Shown piece by piece: positions 17,021 through 26,086 of a stretch of 64,000 nucleotides of DNA. The notes below the pieces were generated by a model. That model was not told the origin of the DNA, did no database searches, and worked only from the letters and a program-made list of their open reading frames with translations. This DNA is from an uncultured Flavobacteriales bacterium. GTDB taxonomy: Bacteria; Bacteroidota; Bacteroidia; Flavobacteriales_G; Salibacteraceae. The position numbers were made by a program, and so were the translations under genes. Location of the stretch: assembly GCA_943788775.1 (NCBI GenBank), contig CALSRO010000005.1, positions 804,088-868,087 of the forward strand. The letters run 5' to 3'. Positions within the stretch are counted from its first letter, which is position 1, and every line of letters begins with the position of its first letter.

Positions 17021-18934
17021 ATGAAGTACATCTATCTTATCACACTGCTATTACCCATGCAGATGTTTGCACAAAACGGGTTCAAAGTCGAACAAAGAAC
17101 CATCACCAAATCGTGGATTGTAGAACCCGCTAAGTTCAATGACGACTTTGAAGTTACGATCAATCATCTCGAAGCTCCTTTTCCGAGTGGCAGTGGCGAA
17201 AAGGCATTTCTAGAAAAGCAGAAAGCCAAGTCTGCAGAGATGTTCCCGAGAAATGCAGCGGCAAGAGGGGGTAATGGCTCTCGCAGCACAGGTGATTCAT
17301 TGAGCATCGTAGATAGTTTTGCTGTTAACTTTTTCTTGAATGGAAATAAGATGATTGGTGGTACGCCTAACGACAATGCCATGGCCATCTCAAATGATGG
17401 GAAATTGATTGCTTCGTGGAATAGTCAATTGTGGGGTTATGATTTGGAACAGGACACCTTTCTATTTAAATCAAACAATCCACATCCCAGTTTCGGGGCG
17501 TTTTTAGCCGGATACATGGATGGCGATGTTGGTATGCAATCAAGTTCATTTGATCCTAAATTATACTATGACCCTGTCAGGGATCGGTTTGTTTTTCTTT
17601 TTCTAACCGTTAATCGGGCGACCAACCCCTACACCAATAGTTCCACCATAATGGCCTTCTCAAGTTCAAATAACCCGAGCGATCCGTGGTATGCATACGC
17701 CATTGATGGTCACCCATTTGATGATGGAACTTGGGCCGATTATCCGCAAATCGCATTGAATAGTCACTCCTTATACTTTACAATTAATCAACTTTCTGGC
17801 AACGATTGGGTTGTAGATTTTGAATATACCGTCATATGGCAAATGGATTTGGACGCGGCATTTTCGGGTGCAGCTGAACTTCCGGCAAGAGTAATTGCAA
17901 ATGACGCCCACGACAACTTAGATCGTAGATATATGCGGCCAGTTAAAAGGGCTGGTGGACCATGGGGTGATGATATTTATTTGATATCCAATAGACCGCG
18001 AAGCATCCAAAGTGATTCTTTTTGGCTGTGGCATTTGGAAGGAAGGATTGATGACGGGTTTGTACCTACTTCGACTTTGTTAATTTCTGATGTGGACTAT
18101 GGCCTACCTCCTTACGCCAAGCAAGCCAACAATCATAGTTTTTGGACCAATGATGCTCGTCCACTGGGTGCGGTGCAAATTGGCTCTGAAATTCAATTTG
18201 TGGGTAATTCCATCAATCATGAAAATGGGTTGGCAGGAATTTATCATGGAATCATTGAAAATGTGAATGAACCGACACTGCAAGGACACATCATTTCAGA
18301 TGATGTGTTGGAGTTTGGATTTGCCAATATCGAGGCCATGGGAAAATTTGGAAAAACGAAAGAGGTTATCATCAATTTCAACCATACATCACCGGTGCAC
18401 CCTGCCGGAAACGCAGCCGTATATTTCAATGATGACCGTGAATATGGCCCCATACAATTGTTGGTTGAGGGATCAACGTATGTAGATATGATTTCGCAAT
18501 CCTTTGATATAAACGAGCGTTGGGGGGATTACATCGGGCTTCAGCGTAAGTTCAATGAGCAAAGCAGAGCATGGGCGGCAGGCTACTTTAGTCACGGAAA
18601 TAATAATGCAGGTACTTGGATCACAGAGTTGGCGACTCCTTTGGATAATTACGTGGGGATCGAAGAGGATGAAAAAACGACTCGAACTCTTGTTTTTCCT
18701 AATCCAGCTAGTCAAGAGGTTTCCGTGGTTTTTGATGTTTCTAATTCCAAACAAATCTCTGCTGCCATCTACTCAATGGATGGAAAGTTGGTTAAGGATT
18801 TTGGGACAATCACTGTTGGCGTTGGAAAGAATGAATTAAAATGCAATGTAATTTCATTGCCAACGGGCGTTTACTTCTTGAAAATATCGGATGAAAACGG
18901 AGTGTTTTCAACGGAGAAGATTGTTCGCAATTAA
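17021..18934 (+). CDS. Secreted protein with T9SS type A tail
   Basis: The 637-residue protein has a signal peptide (KYIYLITLLLPMQMFAQ), a propeptide-like charged region to about residue 90, and a long domain rich in Trp, Tyr and Asp. Phrases such as NDNAMAISNDGKLIASWN and PYTNSSTIMAFSSSNNP suggest a sialidase/beta-propeller-like fold. The end is a type A sorting domain (LVFPNPASQEVSV, LPTGVYFLKIS). No catalytic motif was recognised. It is probably exported and surface-bound. A short hairpin with a T run follows its stop. Confidence 0.75.
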   Translation: MKYIYLITLLLPMQMFAQNGFKVEQRTITKSWIVEPAKFNDDFEVTINHLEAPFPSGSGEKAFLEKQKAKSAEMFPRNAAARGGNGSRSTGDSLSIVDSFAVNFFLNGNKMIGGTPNDNAMAISNDGKLIASWNSQLWGYDLEQDTFLFKSNNPHPSFGAFLAGYMDGDVGMQSSSFDPKLYYDPVRDRFVFLFLTVNRATNPYTNSSTIMAFSSSNNPSDPWYAYAIDGHPFDDGTWADYPQIALNSHSLYFTINQLSGNDWVVDFEYTVIWQMDLDAAFSGAAELPARVIANDAHDNLDRRYMRPVKRAGGPWGDDIYLISNRPRSIQSDSFWLWHLEGRIDDGFVPTSTLLISDVDYGLPPYAKQANNHSFWTNDARPLGAVQIGSEIQFVGNSINHENGLAGIYHGIIENVNEPTLQGHIISDDVLEFGFANIEAMGKFGKTKEVIINFNHTSPVHPAGNAAVYFNDDREYGPIQLLVEGSTYVDMISQSFDINERWGDYIGLQRKFNEQSRAWAAGYFSHGNNNAGTWITELATPLDNYVGIEEDEKTTRTLVFPNPASQEVSVVFDVSNSKQISAAIYSMDGKLVKDFGTITVGVGKNELKCNVISLPTGVYFLKISDENGVFSTEKIVRN

Positions 18935-18937
18935 AGG

Positions 18938-18955
18938 AAGCCCAATAGGCTTTTT
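18938..18955 (+). terminator. Short intrinsic terminator
   Basis: AAGCC and GGCTT pair around a 5-nt loop and run into a T tract, 4 nt after the TAA at 18932-18934. The stem is only 5 bp, so it may be weak. Confidence 0.45.
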
Positions 18956-18970
18956 GAGCTACTCTAAATT

Positions 18971-18978
18971 TACCTTTG
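18971..18978 (+). promoter_or_regulatory. -7 element of the ABC-F gene
   Basis: TACCTTTG is a perfect TAnnTTTG match. The GTG proposed as start at 18985 follows after 6 nt, so the mRNA would be leaderless. The alternative TTG start at 18976 would lie inside the promoter element and is therefore rejected. Confidence 0.6.
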
Positions 18979-18984
18979 CACGCT

Positions 18985-20955
18985 GTGATTAGTTTAAACA
19001 GCATTTCTATTTCCTTTAGTGGAATCGACCTATTCAAGGATATTTCCTTGGTAATAAACGAGCGCGATCGAATCGGTCTCGTTGGTAAAAATGGGGTTGG
19101 AAAAAGTACCCTGCTCAAGATAATTTTAGGTTTTCAAGAACCTGATGGCGGATCCGTAGTCATTCCGGACGGACGGAAGATTGGATACCTACCTCAAGAG
19201 ATGGTATTTGAGGGAACGCAAACCATCTGGACTGAGACTCAAAAAGCATTCAAGGAATTGAATGACTTGAAAAAGCGTGAGGAAGAGATTCAGAAAGAGC
19301 TAGTAGAACGTACCGACTACGAGAGCGATTCCTATCAGCATATTATTGACGAATTGGGAAACATTCATATTCGATTGGATGTTATTGACGATGGTAAAGG
19401 CGAGCAGAAAGCGGAGCAAATTCTGCTTGGACTCGGCTTCAAACGTCAAGAGTTTGATAGGAAAATCACTGAGTTCAGCGGGGGTTGGCAAATGCGTGTT
19501 GAGTTGGCAAAGCTGATTTTACAAGCGCCAGATCTTTTATTATTGGATGAGCCGACTAACCACTTAGATATTGATTCGATCATGTGGCTAGAGGATTTCT
19601 TTTCAGAATATCCCGGTGCAATCATGATGATTTCACACGATAGGATGTTTTTAGACAACATTACAAATCGGACGGTGGAGATAGTCAAAGGCCGGATCTA
19701 TGATTACGGAGTCAGTTATTCCAAGTATTTGACGATTCGTCAAGATAGAATTGAACAACAAAAGGCGGCATTCGAAAACCAACAGCGATATATAAATCAG
19801 CAGGAGCGATTCATCGAGCGCTTTAAAGCTAAAGCCTCTAAGGCCAAGCAGGCGCAGAGTAAAATGAAGCAGCTCGACAAACTAGATCGGGTTCAAATTG
19901 ATGAGACAGACAAGTCATCCATTCAATTTAAATTTCCTAAGGCTCCAAGATCAGGAGATGTAGCGGTGAAAGCCAGAGGCAGTTCAAAAGCTTACGATAA
20001 AAAGCAGATTTTCAGCGATGTTGACTTTGATATTTTTAGAGGCGAGCGGGTAGCATTTGTTGGACGAAATGGTATGGGTAAATCCACCATGATCAAAATG
20101 ATTGTCGGAGATGAAAGTGGAGAAGGTGAATTGAATACTGGCCATAACGTGGAAGTGGGATATTATGCTCAGATTCAGGAGAAGACGCTAAATCCAGACG
20201 ACACGGTAGAAATGGTGATTGAAAATGAAGCCACTGGAGACAATGCGAAAATCCATCGTGTACGAGCTTTACTAGGCGCCTTTCTATTTGGTCCTGAAGA
20301 TTATAACAAGAAGGTCAAGGTGTTGAGTGGTGGGGAAAAAAGTCGCTTGGCATTGGCCAAACTTTTGCTTCGCGAATGCAACCTGTTGATCTTGGATGAG
20401 CCCACCAATCACTTGGATATGAGCGCCAAGGAAGTACTTAAAAAGGCGTTGATTGAATACAACGGTTCACTGATCGTGGTGAGTCACGACCGTGAATTTT
20501 TGCAAGGATTGACCGATCGTACATTTGAGTTTAAGGATGGTAATGTTAAGGAGCACATCGGAACCATCGATGACTTCTTGAGTGGATACCAGATTCGTTC
20601 GTTTCGAGAGTTTGAAAAGGCTGGCGAACAGGTGAAGCAAGAAAAGAAGGAAGCCGCAAAAAAGGTGGAAGCAGACTCTACGGGGCTAAGCAATAAAGTA
20701 AAAAGGGACAAGGAGAAAGAGTTGAAACAGCTCAAAGCCAACCTTCGATCGATTGAAAAAAAGATTGAACAACAAGAATCTGACATTGCCGCGCTAGAGC
20801 AGAAAATGTCTGATCCTTCTGAGATGCAAAAACCAGAAAACAAGAGCTTATTCCACGATCATGCGGACATGCAACGAAAATTGGATGAATACATGCTGCG
20901 TTGGGAAAAGGCTGGTGCTGAGATAGATGTGCTGACCGAAATGCTCGCGACTTAA
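18985..20955 (+). CDS. ABC-F family ATPase (translation factor type)
   Basis: ABC-F proteins are soluble twin-ATPase factors that act at the ribosomal E site, not transporters. The 656-residue protein has two ABC domains. The first has GKNGVGKST, EFSGGWQMR and LLLLDEPTNHLD. The second has GRNGMGKST, VLSGGEKSRLALAK and LILDEPTNHLD. A basic linker with a KAKASKAKQAQSKMKQ helix separates them, and a charged C-terminal coiled coil of about 80 residues resembles the Uup/YdiF type. The start is taken as GTG because of the promoter position. The exact subfamily (Uup, YbiT, YdiF) is not resolved. Confidence 0.92.
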   Translation: MISLNSISISFSGIDLFKDISLVINERDRIGLVGKNGVGKSTLLKIILGFQEPDGGSVVIPDGRKIGYLPQEMVFEGTQTIWTETQKAFKELNDLKKREEEIQKELVERTDYESDSYQHIIDELGNIHIRLDVIDDGKGEQKAEQILLGLGFKRQEFDRKITEFSGGWQMRVELAKLILQAPDLLLLDEPTNHLDIDSIMWLEDFFSEYPGAIMMISHDRMFLDNITNRTVEIVKGRIYDYGVSYSKYLTIRQDRIEQQKAAFENQQRYINQQERFIERFKAKASKAKQAQSKMKQLDKLDRVQIDETDKSSIQFKFPKAPRSGDVAVKARGSSKAYDKKQIFSDVDFDIFRGERVAFVGRNGMGKSTMIKMIVGDESGEGELNTGHNVEVGYYAQIQEKTLNPDDTVEMVIENEATGDNAKIHRVRALLGAFLFGPEDYNKKVKVLSGGEKSRLALAKLLLRECNLLILDEPTNHLDMSAKEVLKKALIEYNGSLIVVSHDREFLQGLTDRTFEFKDGNVKEHIGTIDDFLSGYQIRSFREFEKAGEQVKQEKKEAAKKVEADSTGLSNKVKRDKEKELKQLKANLRSIEKKIEQQESDIAALEQKMSDPSEMQKPENKSLFHDHADMQRKLDEYMLRWEKAGAEIDVLTEMLAT

Positions 20956-21027
20956 CGGGACGAACTAAGAATGAATTTTATTTTTTCTTCTGGGCTACTA
21001 TTTTGGGATTTTTTCGTCTCTAAATTC

Positions 21028-23502
21028 ATGCGGATTGTTCTTATTGTTTTACTTCTTATTTCAAGCCAAAACTTGTTCTCTCAAGGACAGGCAGATTGGT
21101 GGTATTTTGGACAAAGTGCAGGAGTGCACTTTACAACCTCTGGCCCTGTTGCGGTAAATGACGGACAGATAAGCACTTCAGAAGGTTGCGCCTCCATTTC
21201 CGACCAAGCTGGAAACCTTCAGTTTTATACCGATGGTATTGTGGTTTATGATAAAAATCACAACCTGATGCCTAATGGTTCAGGCTTGCTTGGTAATTCT
21301 TCTTCTACGCACTCCGGCATAATCGTTCCTCGTCCGGGAAGTTCTACCGATTTCTACATTTTCACGGTGGATGATGGCGGAACCAATGGAGTTGGAATGT
21401 ATTATTCCAAGGTGGATTTGACCTTAAATTCAGGCAATGGGGATGTGGTAACATCTGAAAAGAATGTATTTCTAGTGGATGATACTAGTGAGAAGGTAGC
21501 TGCCGTGAAAAAATCAAATGGATATTGGATCATCACACATCTCGCTGAAACGAATCAATATTATACATACGAGGTAACTTCTGCTGGGGTGAATACAACT
21601 CCAGTTATATCTACAACGGCATGGAATACCGCAGGTTTTGGATATGGCATTGCCGTTTCTTCAACGGGAACCAAATTGGCTTCTGTTTATTTTTCAACCG
21701 ATAGTATTCATGTGTATTATGTGAATTTGGCGAATGGACAGATTACCGCAAACTATAAAATTGGTTCCACAATGAGTTGGGGACAGATGTATGGTCTTGA
21801 ATTTTCCCCCAGTGCAGATATATTATATATGCAGTCTTATGCACAAGGAGATGTGCGCCAATTTGATTTAACGGCTGGTAATTCAGCTGCAATATCTGCG
21901 AGTGAAACTGTTGTGGGTCAGACTGGATCAGGCGGTGGTCAGCTGCAAACAGGTCCAGATGGTAAGATATACTGCGCGCGATCTAGTCAACAAAGATTAT
22001 CATGCATTGAATTTCCAGATGTGTTGGGCTCAGGGTGTGGATGGATAGACACAGCTGTGGTCCTAACGGCAAATTCCGTTTATGGTCTGCCTACATTTAT
22101 TCAGTCCTTTTTCAGTATCAGCTTTGGTGTGTCTCCCACGTGTTTTGGCGATACCACGTTTGTGTCTTTGGATACAAATGGCGTAGACTCTGTAAAATGG
22201 AACTTTGGTGATCCAAGTTCCGGAGCTGCTAATACTTCTGAAGACCTATTTGCTAGTCACTTTTATGCAGACACAGGCTTGTATGAAATTGAATTAATCG
22301 CCTACTCTGACACACTAACAGATACTACCTACCAAACCGTCCAAATTTACCCTCGTCAATCCATCGACTTAGGCCCAGATACATTAGTCTGTAGAGGCAC
22401 TGCTTTGGAATTTTCAGCCGCTCAGCTCTATTCCCAGTTTTTATGGCATGACAGTACAACGGCTGACACTTTCTTGACGACCAACGATACGTTCGTCAAA
22501 GTCACCGTATTCGGTGTATGCGATACCGTGGTTGATTCCGTGTTTATAAGTTATGATGATTCAATCACGATCGATCTTGGGCCAGATACCTTGGTTTGTG
22601 GTGGACAGCCCTTTGTGATTCAATCGAATATCAACACCGAGGCACTTCTGCAATGGAGCACTGGTGATTCCACTGAGTCTATCCTGATTTCTGTTTCCGG
22701 TTTGTATGAGTTGAATGCAATCAATGCTTGCGGTTCCGTGAATGATACCATAGGAGTGAATTTCAGGCCTGTGCCGAGTATATCATTGTTGCCGGATGAT
22801 ACCATCAATTGCTTCGATGACGAGATCGTTCTGACACACCCAAATTTGGATAGTACTAACTATATCTGGAGTGATTCCAGCACAAAGAAGACTTATACGG
22901 TAGATACCACCGAAACGGTTTGGTTAGCGGCATTCAATGAGTGTGGCTCAACCATCGATACGATCAATATCATTTTTAATGGTGAAATCATTTCTGATCT
23001 TGGTGCAGATACTAACATCTGTGACAAGGATTCTGTGTTGCTCAATGCTTTTTCACCAGGAGCAACCTACGTATGGAACACAGGCGATACGGTGGACAGT
23101 ATTTTCTCTGGTCCAAAAAGTCAATTGTATGTGGTTACCGTGACACAAGGATTGTGCACCACGATTGAATCGAAGAGGGTTGAGTTGTCCGATGTGTTTT
23201 GTCCAAGCATAGATTGCGAATTGGATGTGGGCAATGTAATAACGCCCAATGGCGATGGAATCAACGATATGTGGAAGGTGGTGACTAATTGTGATCTAAC
23301 CAATTTCGATTTGAAGATTTACAATCGATGGGGCCAATTGGTATTCAGCAGCAATCAAGTAAATATTGTTTGGGATGGAACCGTAAATGGCTCTCCAGCT
23401 GCGGATGGTATCTACTTCTATGATTTAGTGTTCAAAGACACAGTCATTGTTGATGTGGATCGCGAAGATTTCAGAGGAAGTATTACTCTGATTAGGAATT
23501 AA
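21028..23502 (+). CDS. Tandem T9SS type B surface protein, copy 1
   Basis: The 824-residue secreted protein has a signal peptide (MRIVLIVLLLISSQNLFSQ); an upstream ATG at 20971 would bury it behind 19 residues. The N-terminal about 380 residues form a WD40-like propeller starting QADWWYFGQSAGVHF and containing LQFYTDGIVVYDK. A PKD-like segment follows (VKWNFGDPSSGA), then several Ig-like modules each opening with LGPDT or LGADT. The C terminus is a type B (gliding-motility-associated) sorting domain (NVITPNGDGINDMW, YNRWGQLVF, AADGIYFY). It is probably an outer-surface adhesin or motility accessory protein. It is the most divergent N terminus of the three copies. Confidence 0.88.
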   Translation: MRIVLIVLLLISSQNLFSQGQADWWYFGQSAGVHFTTSGPVAVNDGQISTSEGCASISDQAGNLQFYTDGIVVYDKNHNLMPNGSGLLGNSSSTHSGIIVPRPGSSTDFYIFTVDDGGTNGVGMYYSKVDLTLNSGNGDVVTSEKNVFLVDDTSEKVAAVKKSNGYWIITHLAETNQYYTYEVTSAGVNTTPVISTTAWNTAGFGYGIAVSSTGTKLASVYFSTDSIHVYYVNLANGQITANYKIGSTMSWGQMYGLEFSPSADILYMQSYAQGDVRQFDLTAGNSAAISASETVVGQTGSGGGQLQTGPDGKIYCARSSQQRLSCIEFPDVLGSGCGWIDTAVVLTANSVYGLPTFIQSFFSISFGVSPTCFGDTTFVSLDTNGVDSVKWNFGDPSSGAANTSEDLFASHFYADTGLYEIELIAYSDTLTDTTYQTVQIYPRQSIDLGPDTLVCRGTALEFSAAQLYSQFLWHDSTTADTFLTTNDTFVKVTVFGVCDTVVDSVFISYDDSITIDLGPDTLVCGGQPFVIQSNINTEALLQWSTGDSTESILISVSGLYELNAINACGSVNDTIGVNFRPVPSISLLPDDTINCFDDEIVLTHPNLDSTNYIWSDSSTKKTYTVDTTETVWLAAFNECGSTIDTINIIFNGEIISDLGADTNICDKDSVLLNAFSPGATYVWNTGDTVDSIFSGPKSQLYVVTVTQGLCTTIESKRVELSDVFCPSIDCELDVGNVITPNGDGINDMWKVVTNCDLTNFDLKIYNRWGQLVFSSNQVNIVWDGTVNGSPAADGIYFYDLVFKDTVIVDVDREDFRGSITLIRN

Positions 23503-23539
23503 AAACAACCTATTCCGTCTTATCTTCGAGCGATATCTC

Positions 23540-26041
23540 ATGAAATCACTCAAGTTATTTCTTGCTTTCGTATTCTTTGCCTGTGCCTCATTTGGGCAAA
23601 GTCCAGCAGATTGGTGGTACTTTGGATTGAAGGCGGGCGTACATTTTACTTCTGGAGGACCAGTAGCTGATACGAATGGAGTAATGACTACTTCAGAGGG
23701 ATGTGCATCCGTATCAACGGCTGGAGGCGATTTGCTCTTTTATACAGATGGAACATGGGTCTACAATGCAAATCACGATACTATGCCAAATGGGGATAGT
23801 TTGTTGGGTAATGGCAGCTCCACACAATCTTCTGTAATTGTTCCGTATCCAGGAAATTCTTCTAAGTACTACATCTTTACTGCACGAGGATGTACTGGCG
23901 GAGCAGGATCTGCGGGTCAAGCTGGTTATTTATTATCTTATTCAGTGGTAGATATGACATTGGAGTCAGGGCTCGGGGATGTAGATACCGCTCAAAAAAA
24001 CGTAGTCTTATTTGATTCAGCTGCAGAAAAATGCACTGCCATGCTTCATGCCAATGGCTCTGATATTTGGGTTCTAGGGCATGATCAAGACACGAATAAA
24101 TTCTATGCATATCACCTTTCGAATGCAGGTGTAGTAGACACCGTTATTTCTTATGTCGGAACGACTTTTAATAATGGACTAGGCCTATGTATTGGTTATT
24201 TATTGTCATCACATGAAGGTGATCGCATTGCTATGGCTTCTTACACCACAACTGCGTTCGAACTATTTGATTTTGATCAGCAAACGGGGGTGGTTTCTAA
24301 TCCTATTTTACTAAACACTTCACTTGGTTATCCTTACGGAGTGCATTTTTCGCCTGACGATTCTCTACTGTATGTGGGAGCAGCGAGTGGAGGGTTATAT
24401 CAATATGACCTCACAGCAAGCAATATTCAGGCTTCTGAGTATTTGGTGGCCGCTGTGAATGCTTGGGCAATAGCCGAAGGTCCTGACGAAAAACTATACG
24501 TAGCGCGTCCAAGCAGTGGCTACATCGGTCAAATCAATGACCCTAACGTCTATGGCGGGGGATGTAATTACGTGGATACGGCTGTATATCTTATGGGCAG
24601 AAATTGCGTTTTGGGTCTTCCAAATAACGTAGCAGCTGGATTGTTTTTAATTGCTGGGTTTCAGGTTTCGAGTTTTTGCGTTGGCGATAGCACGCACTTC
24701 TCCATGGACACTACAAACGTGGATGCTGCTTCGTGGAATTTTGGAGATCCCTCATCGGGAGCAACCAATACATCCACAGACTTTTTCCCAGCACATTTGT
24801 TTACTGACACTGGAACGTTTACCATTCGCCTGATTGCCCAATCCGACACCGTTGTGGATACTGCATTTCAAACCATTCGCATATATCCAAGACAATCTGT
24901 GGAGCTCGGTGAGGATACAACGATATGTAGAGGCGAAGCGCTGCTATTGGACGTTTCACAACCGTGGTCGCAGTTTTTGTGGCAAGACAGTTCAACAGCG
25001 GATACCCTTTTAACTTCGGGTGAAACCTATATTGAAGTTACCGTTTTCGGAAGGTGTGATACCACTACCGACTCATTGTTCATTTCGTATGATGATTCCA
25101 TTTTCATCGATCTTGGTCCAGATACCCTGCTTTGTGGAGGACAGGCATACACCATCAATTCGAATATCAATACCACAGCGGATTTAGCTTGGAGCACTGG
25201 GGATAGTATTTCAACTTCTATCTCGATATTTGAGTCGGGTGAGTATTTTCTGGTTGCTTCTAATACCTGCGGTACGCTGGTGGATTCGGTAGAGGTGATT
25301 TTCAAACCTGTGCCTGGTGTTACCCTTCTACCACCAGATACCATCAATTGTTTTGACAACGAAATTGTATTGACACATCCAGATTTGGATAGTACGTCTT
25401 ATGTCTGGAGCGATTCTAGTACAAAGAAGACTTACACGGTGGATACCACGGAAACCGTATGGTTGGCAGCTTTTAACGAATGTGGTTCAACCATAGATAC
25501 GATCAACATCATTTTTAATGGAGAGATCATTTCTGAGCTAGGGGAAGACACCAATATCTGCGATAAAGACTCGGTTCTACTAAATGCATACTCACCTGGA
25601 GCAGACTATATCTGGAACACAGGAGATACGATAGACAGCATATACTCTGACTCCGAAAGTCAGTTGTATGTGGTTACCGTCACACAAGGATTGTGCACGA
25701 CTATTGAGTCTAAACGAGTGGAGTTATCAGATGTCTTTTGCCCAAGCATAGATTGCGAATTAGATGTCGGTAATGTGATCACTCCCAATGGAGATGGAAT
25801 CAACGATACGTGGAAGGTGGTGACTAATTGTGATCTAACCAATTTCGATTTGAAGATTTACAATCGATGGGGCCAATTGGTGTTCAGCAGCAATCAAGTA
25901 AATATTGTTTGGGACGGAACCGTATATGGTTCACCCGCTGCCGATGGAATATATTTCTACGAACTGGAGTTCAAAGACACCGTTATCGTAGATGTGGATC
26001 GCGAAGATTTTAGGGGTAGCATTACACTTATCAGAGACTAA
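23540..26041 (+). CDS. Tandem T9SS type B surface protein, copy 2
   Basis: The 833-residue paralogue has the same order: signal peptide (LKLFLAFVFFACASFGQ), propeller starting ADWWYFGLKAGVHF, PKD-like AASWNFGDPSSGA, LGxDT Ig-like modules and a type B tail (NVITPNGDGINDTW). Its propeller is closest to copy 3 (shared AEKCTA and LHANG). Its sorting domain at 25811-25920 is nearly identical in DNA to copy 1, while the module at 25373-25520 is nearly identical to copy 3. A TATCTTCG element at 23521-23528, 11 nt before the ATG, may give it a separate promoter. Confidence 0.88.
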   Translation: MKSLKLFLAFVFFACASFGQSPADWWYFGLKAGVHFTSGGPVADTNGVMTTSEGCASVSTAGGDLLFYTDGTWVYNANHDTMPNGDSLLGNGSSTQSSVIVPYPGNSSKYYIFTARGCTGGAGSAGQAGYLLSYSVVDMTLESGLGDVDTAQKNVVLFDSAAEKCTAMLHANGSDIWVLGHDQDTNKFYAYHLSNAGVVDTVISYVGTTFNNGLGLCIGYLLSSHEGDRIAMASYTTTAFELFDFDQQTGVVSNPILLNTSLGYPYGVHFSPDDSLLYVGAASGGLYQYDLTASNIQASEYLVAAVNAWAIAEGPDEKLYVARPSSGYIGQINDPNVYGGGCNYVDTAVYLMGRNCVLGLPNNVAAGLFLIAGFQVSSFCVGDSTHFSMDTTNVDAASWNFGDPSSGATNTSTDFFPAHLFTDTGTFTIRLIAQSDTVVDTAFQTIRIYPRQSVELGEDTTICRGEALLLDVSQPWSQFLWQDSSTADTLLTSGETYIEVTVFGRCDTTTDSLFISYDDSIFIDLGPDTLLCGGQAYTINSNINTTADLAWSTGDSISTSISIFESGEYFLVASNTCGTLVDSVEVIFKPVPGVTLLPPDTINCFDNEIVLTHPDLDSTSYVWSDSSTKKTYTVDTTETVWLAAFNECGSTIDTINIIFNGEIISELGEDTNICDKDSVLLNAYSPGADYIWNTGDTIDSIYSDSESQLYVVTVTQGLCTTIESKRVELSDVFCPSIDCELDVGNVITPNGDGINDTWKVVTNCDLTNFDLKIYNRWGQLVFSSNQVNIVWDGTVYGSPAADGIYFYELEFKDTVIVDVDREDFRGSITLIRD

Positions 26042-26086
26042 TACAAAGTCAATTTGACAATTGTATTTTTGGCCTAACGATCATTC

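Noticed and set aside
20971..21027. Upstream ATG for tandem copy 1
   Set aside because: It would hide the signal peptide behind 19 residues; copies 2 and 3 start directly at the signal.
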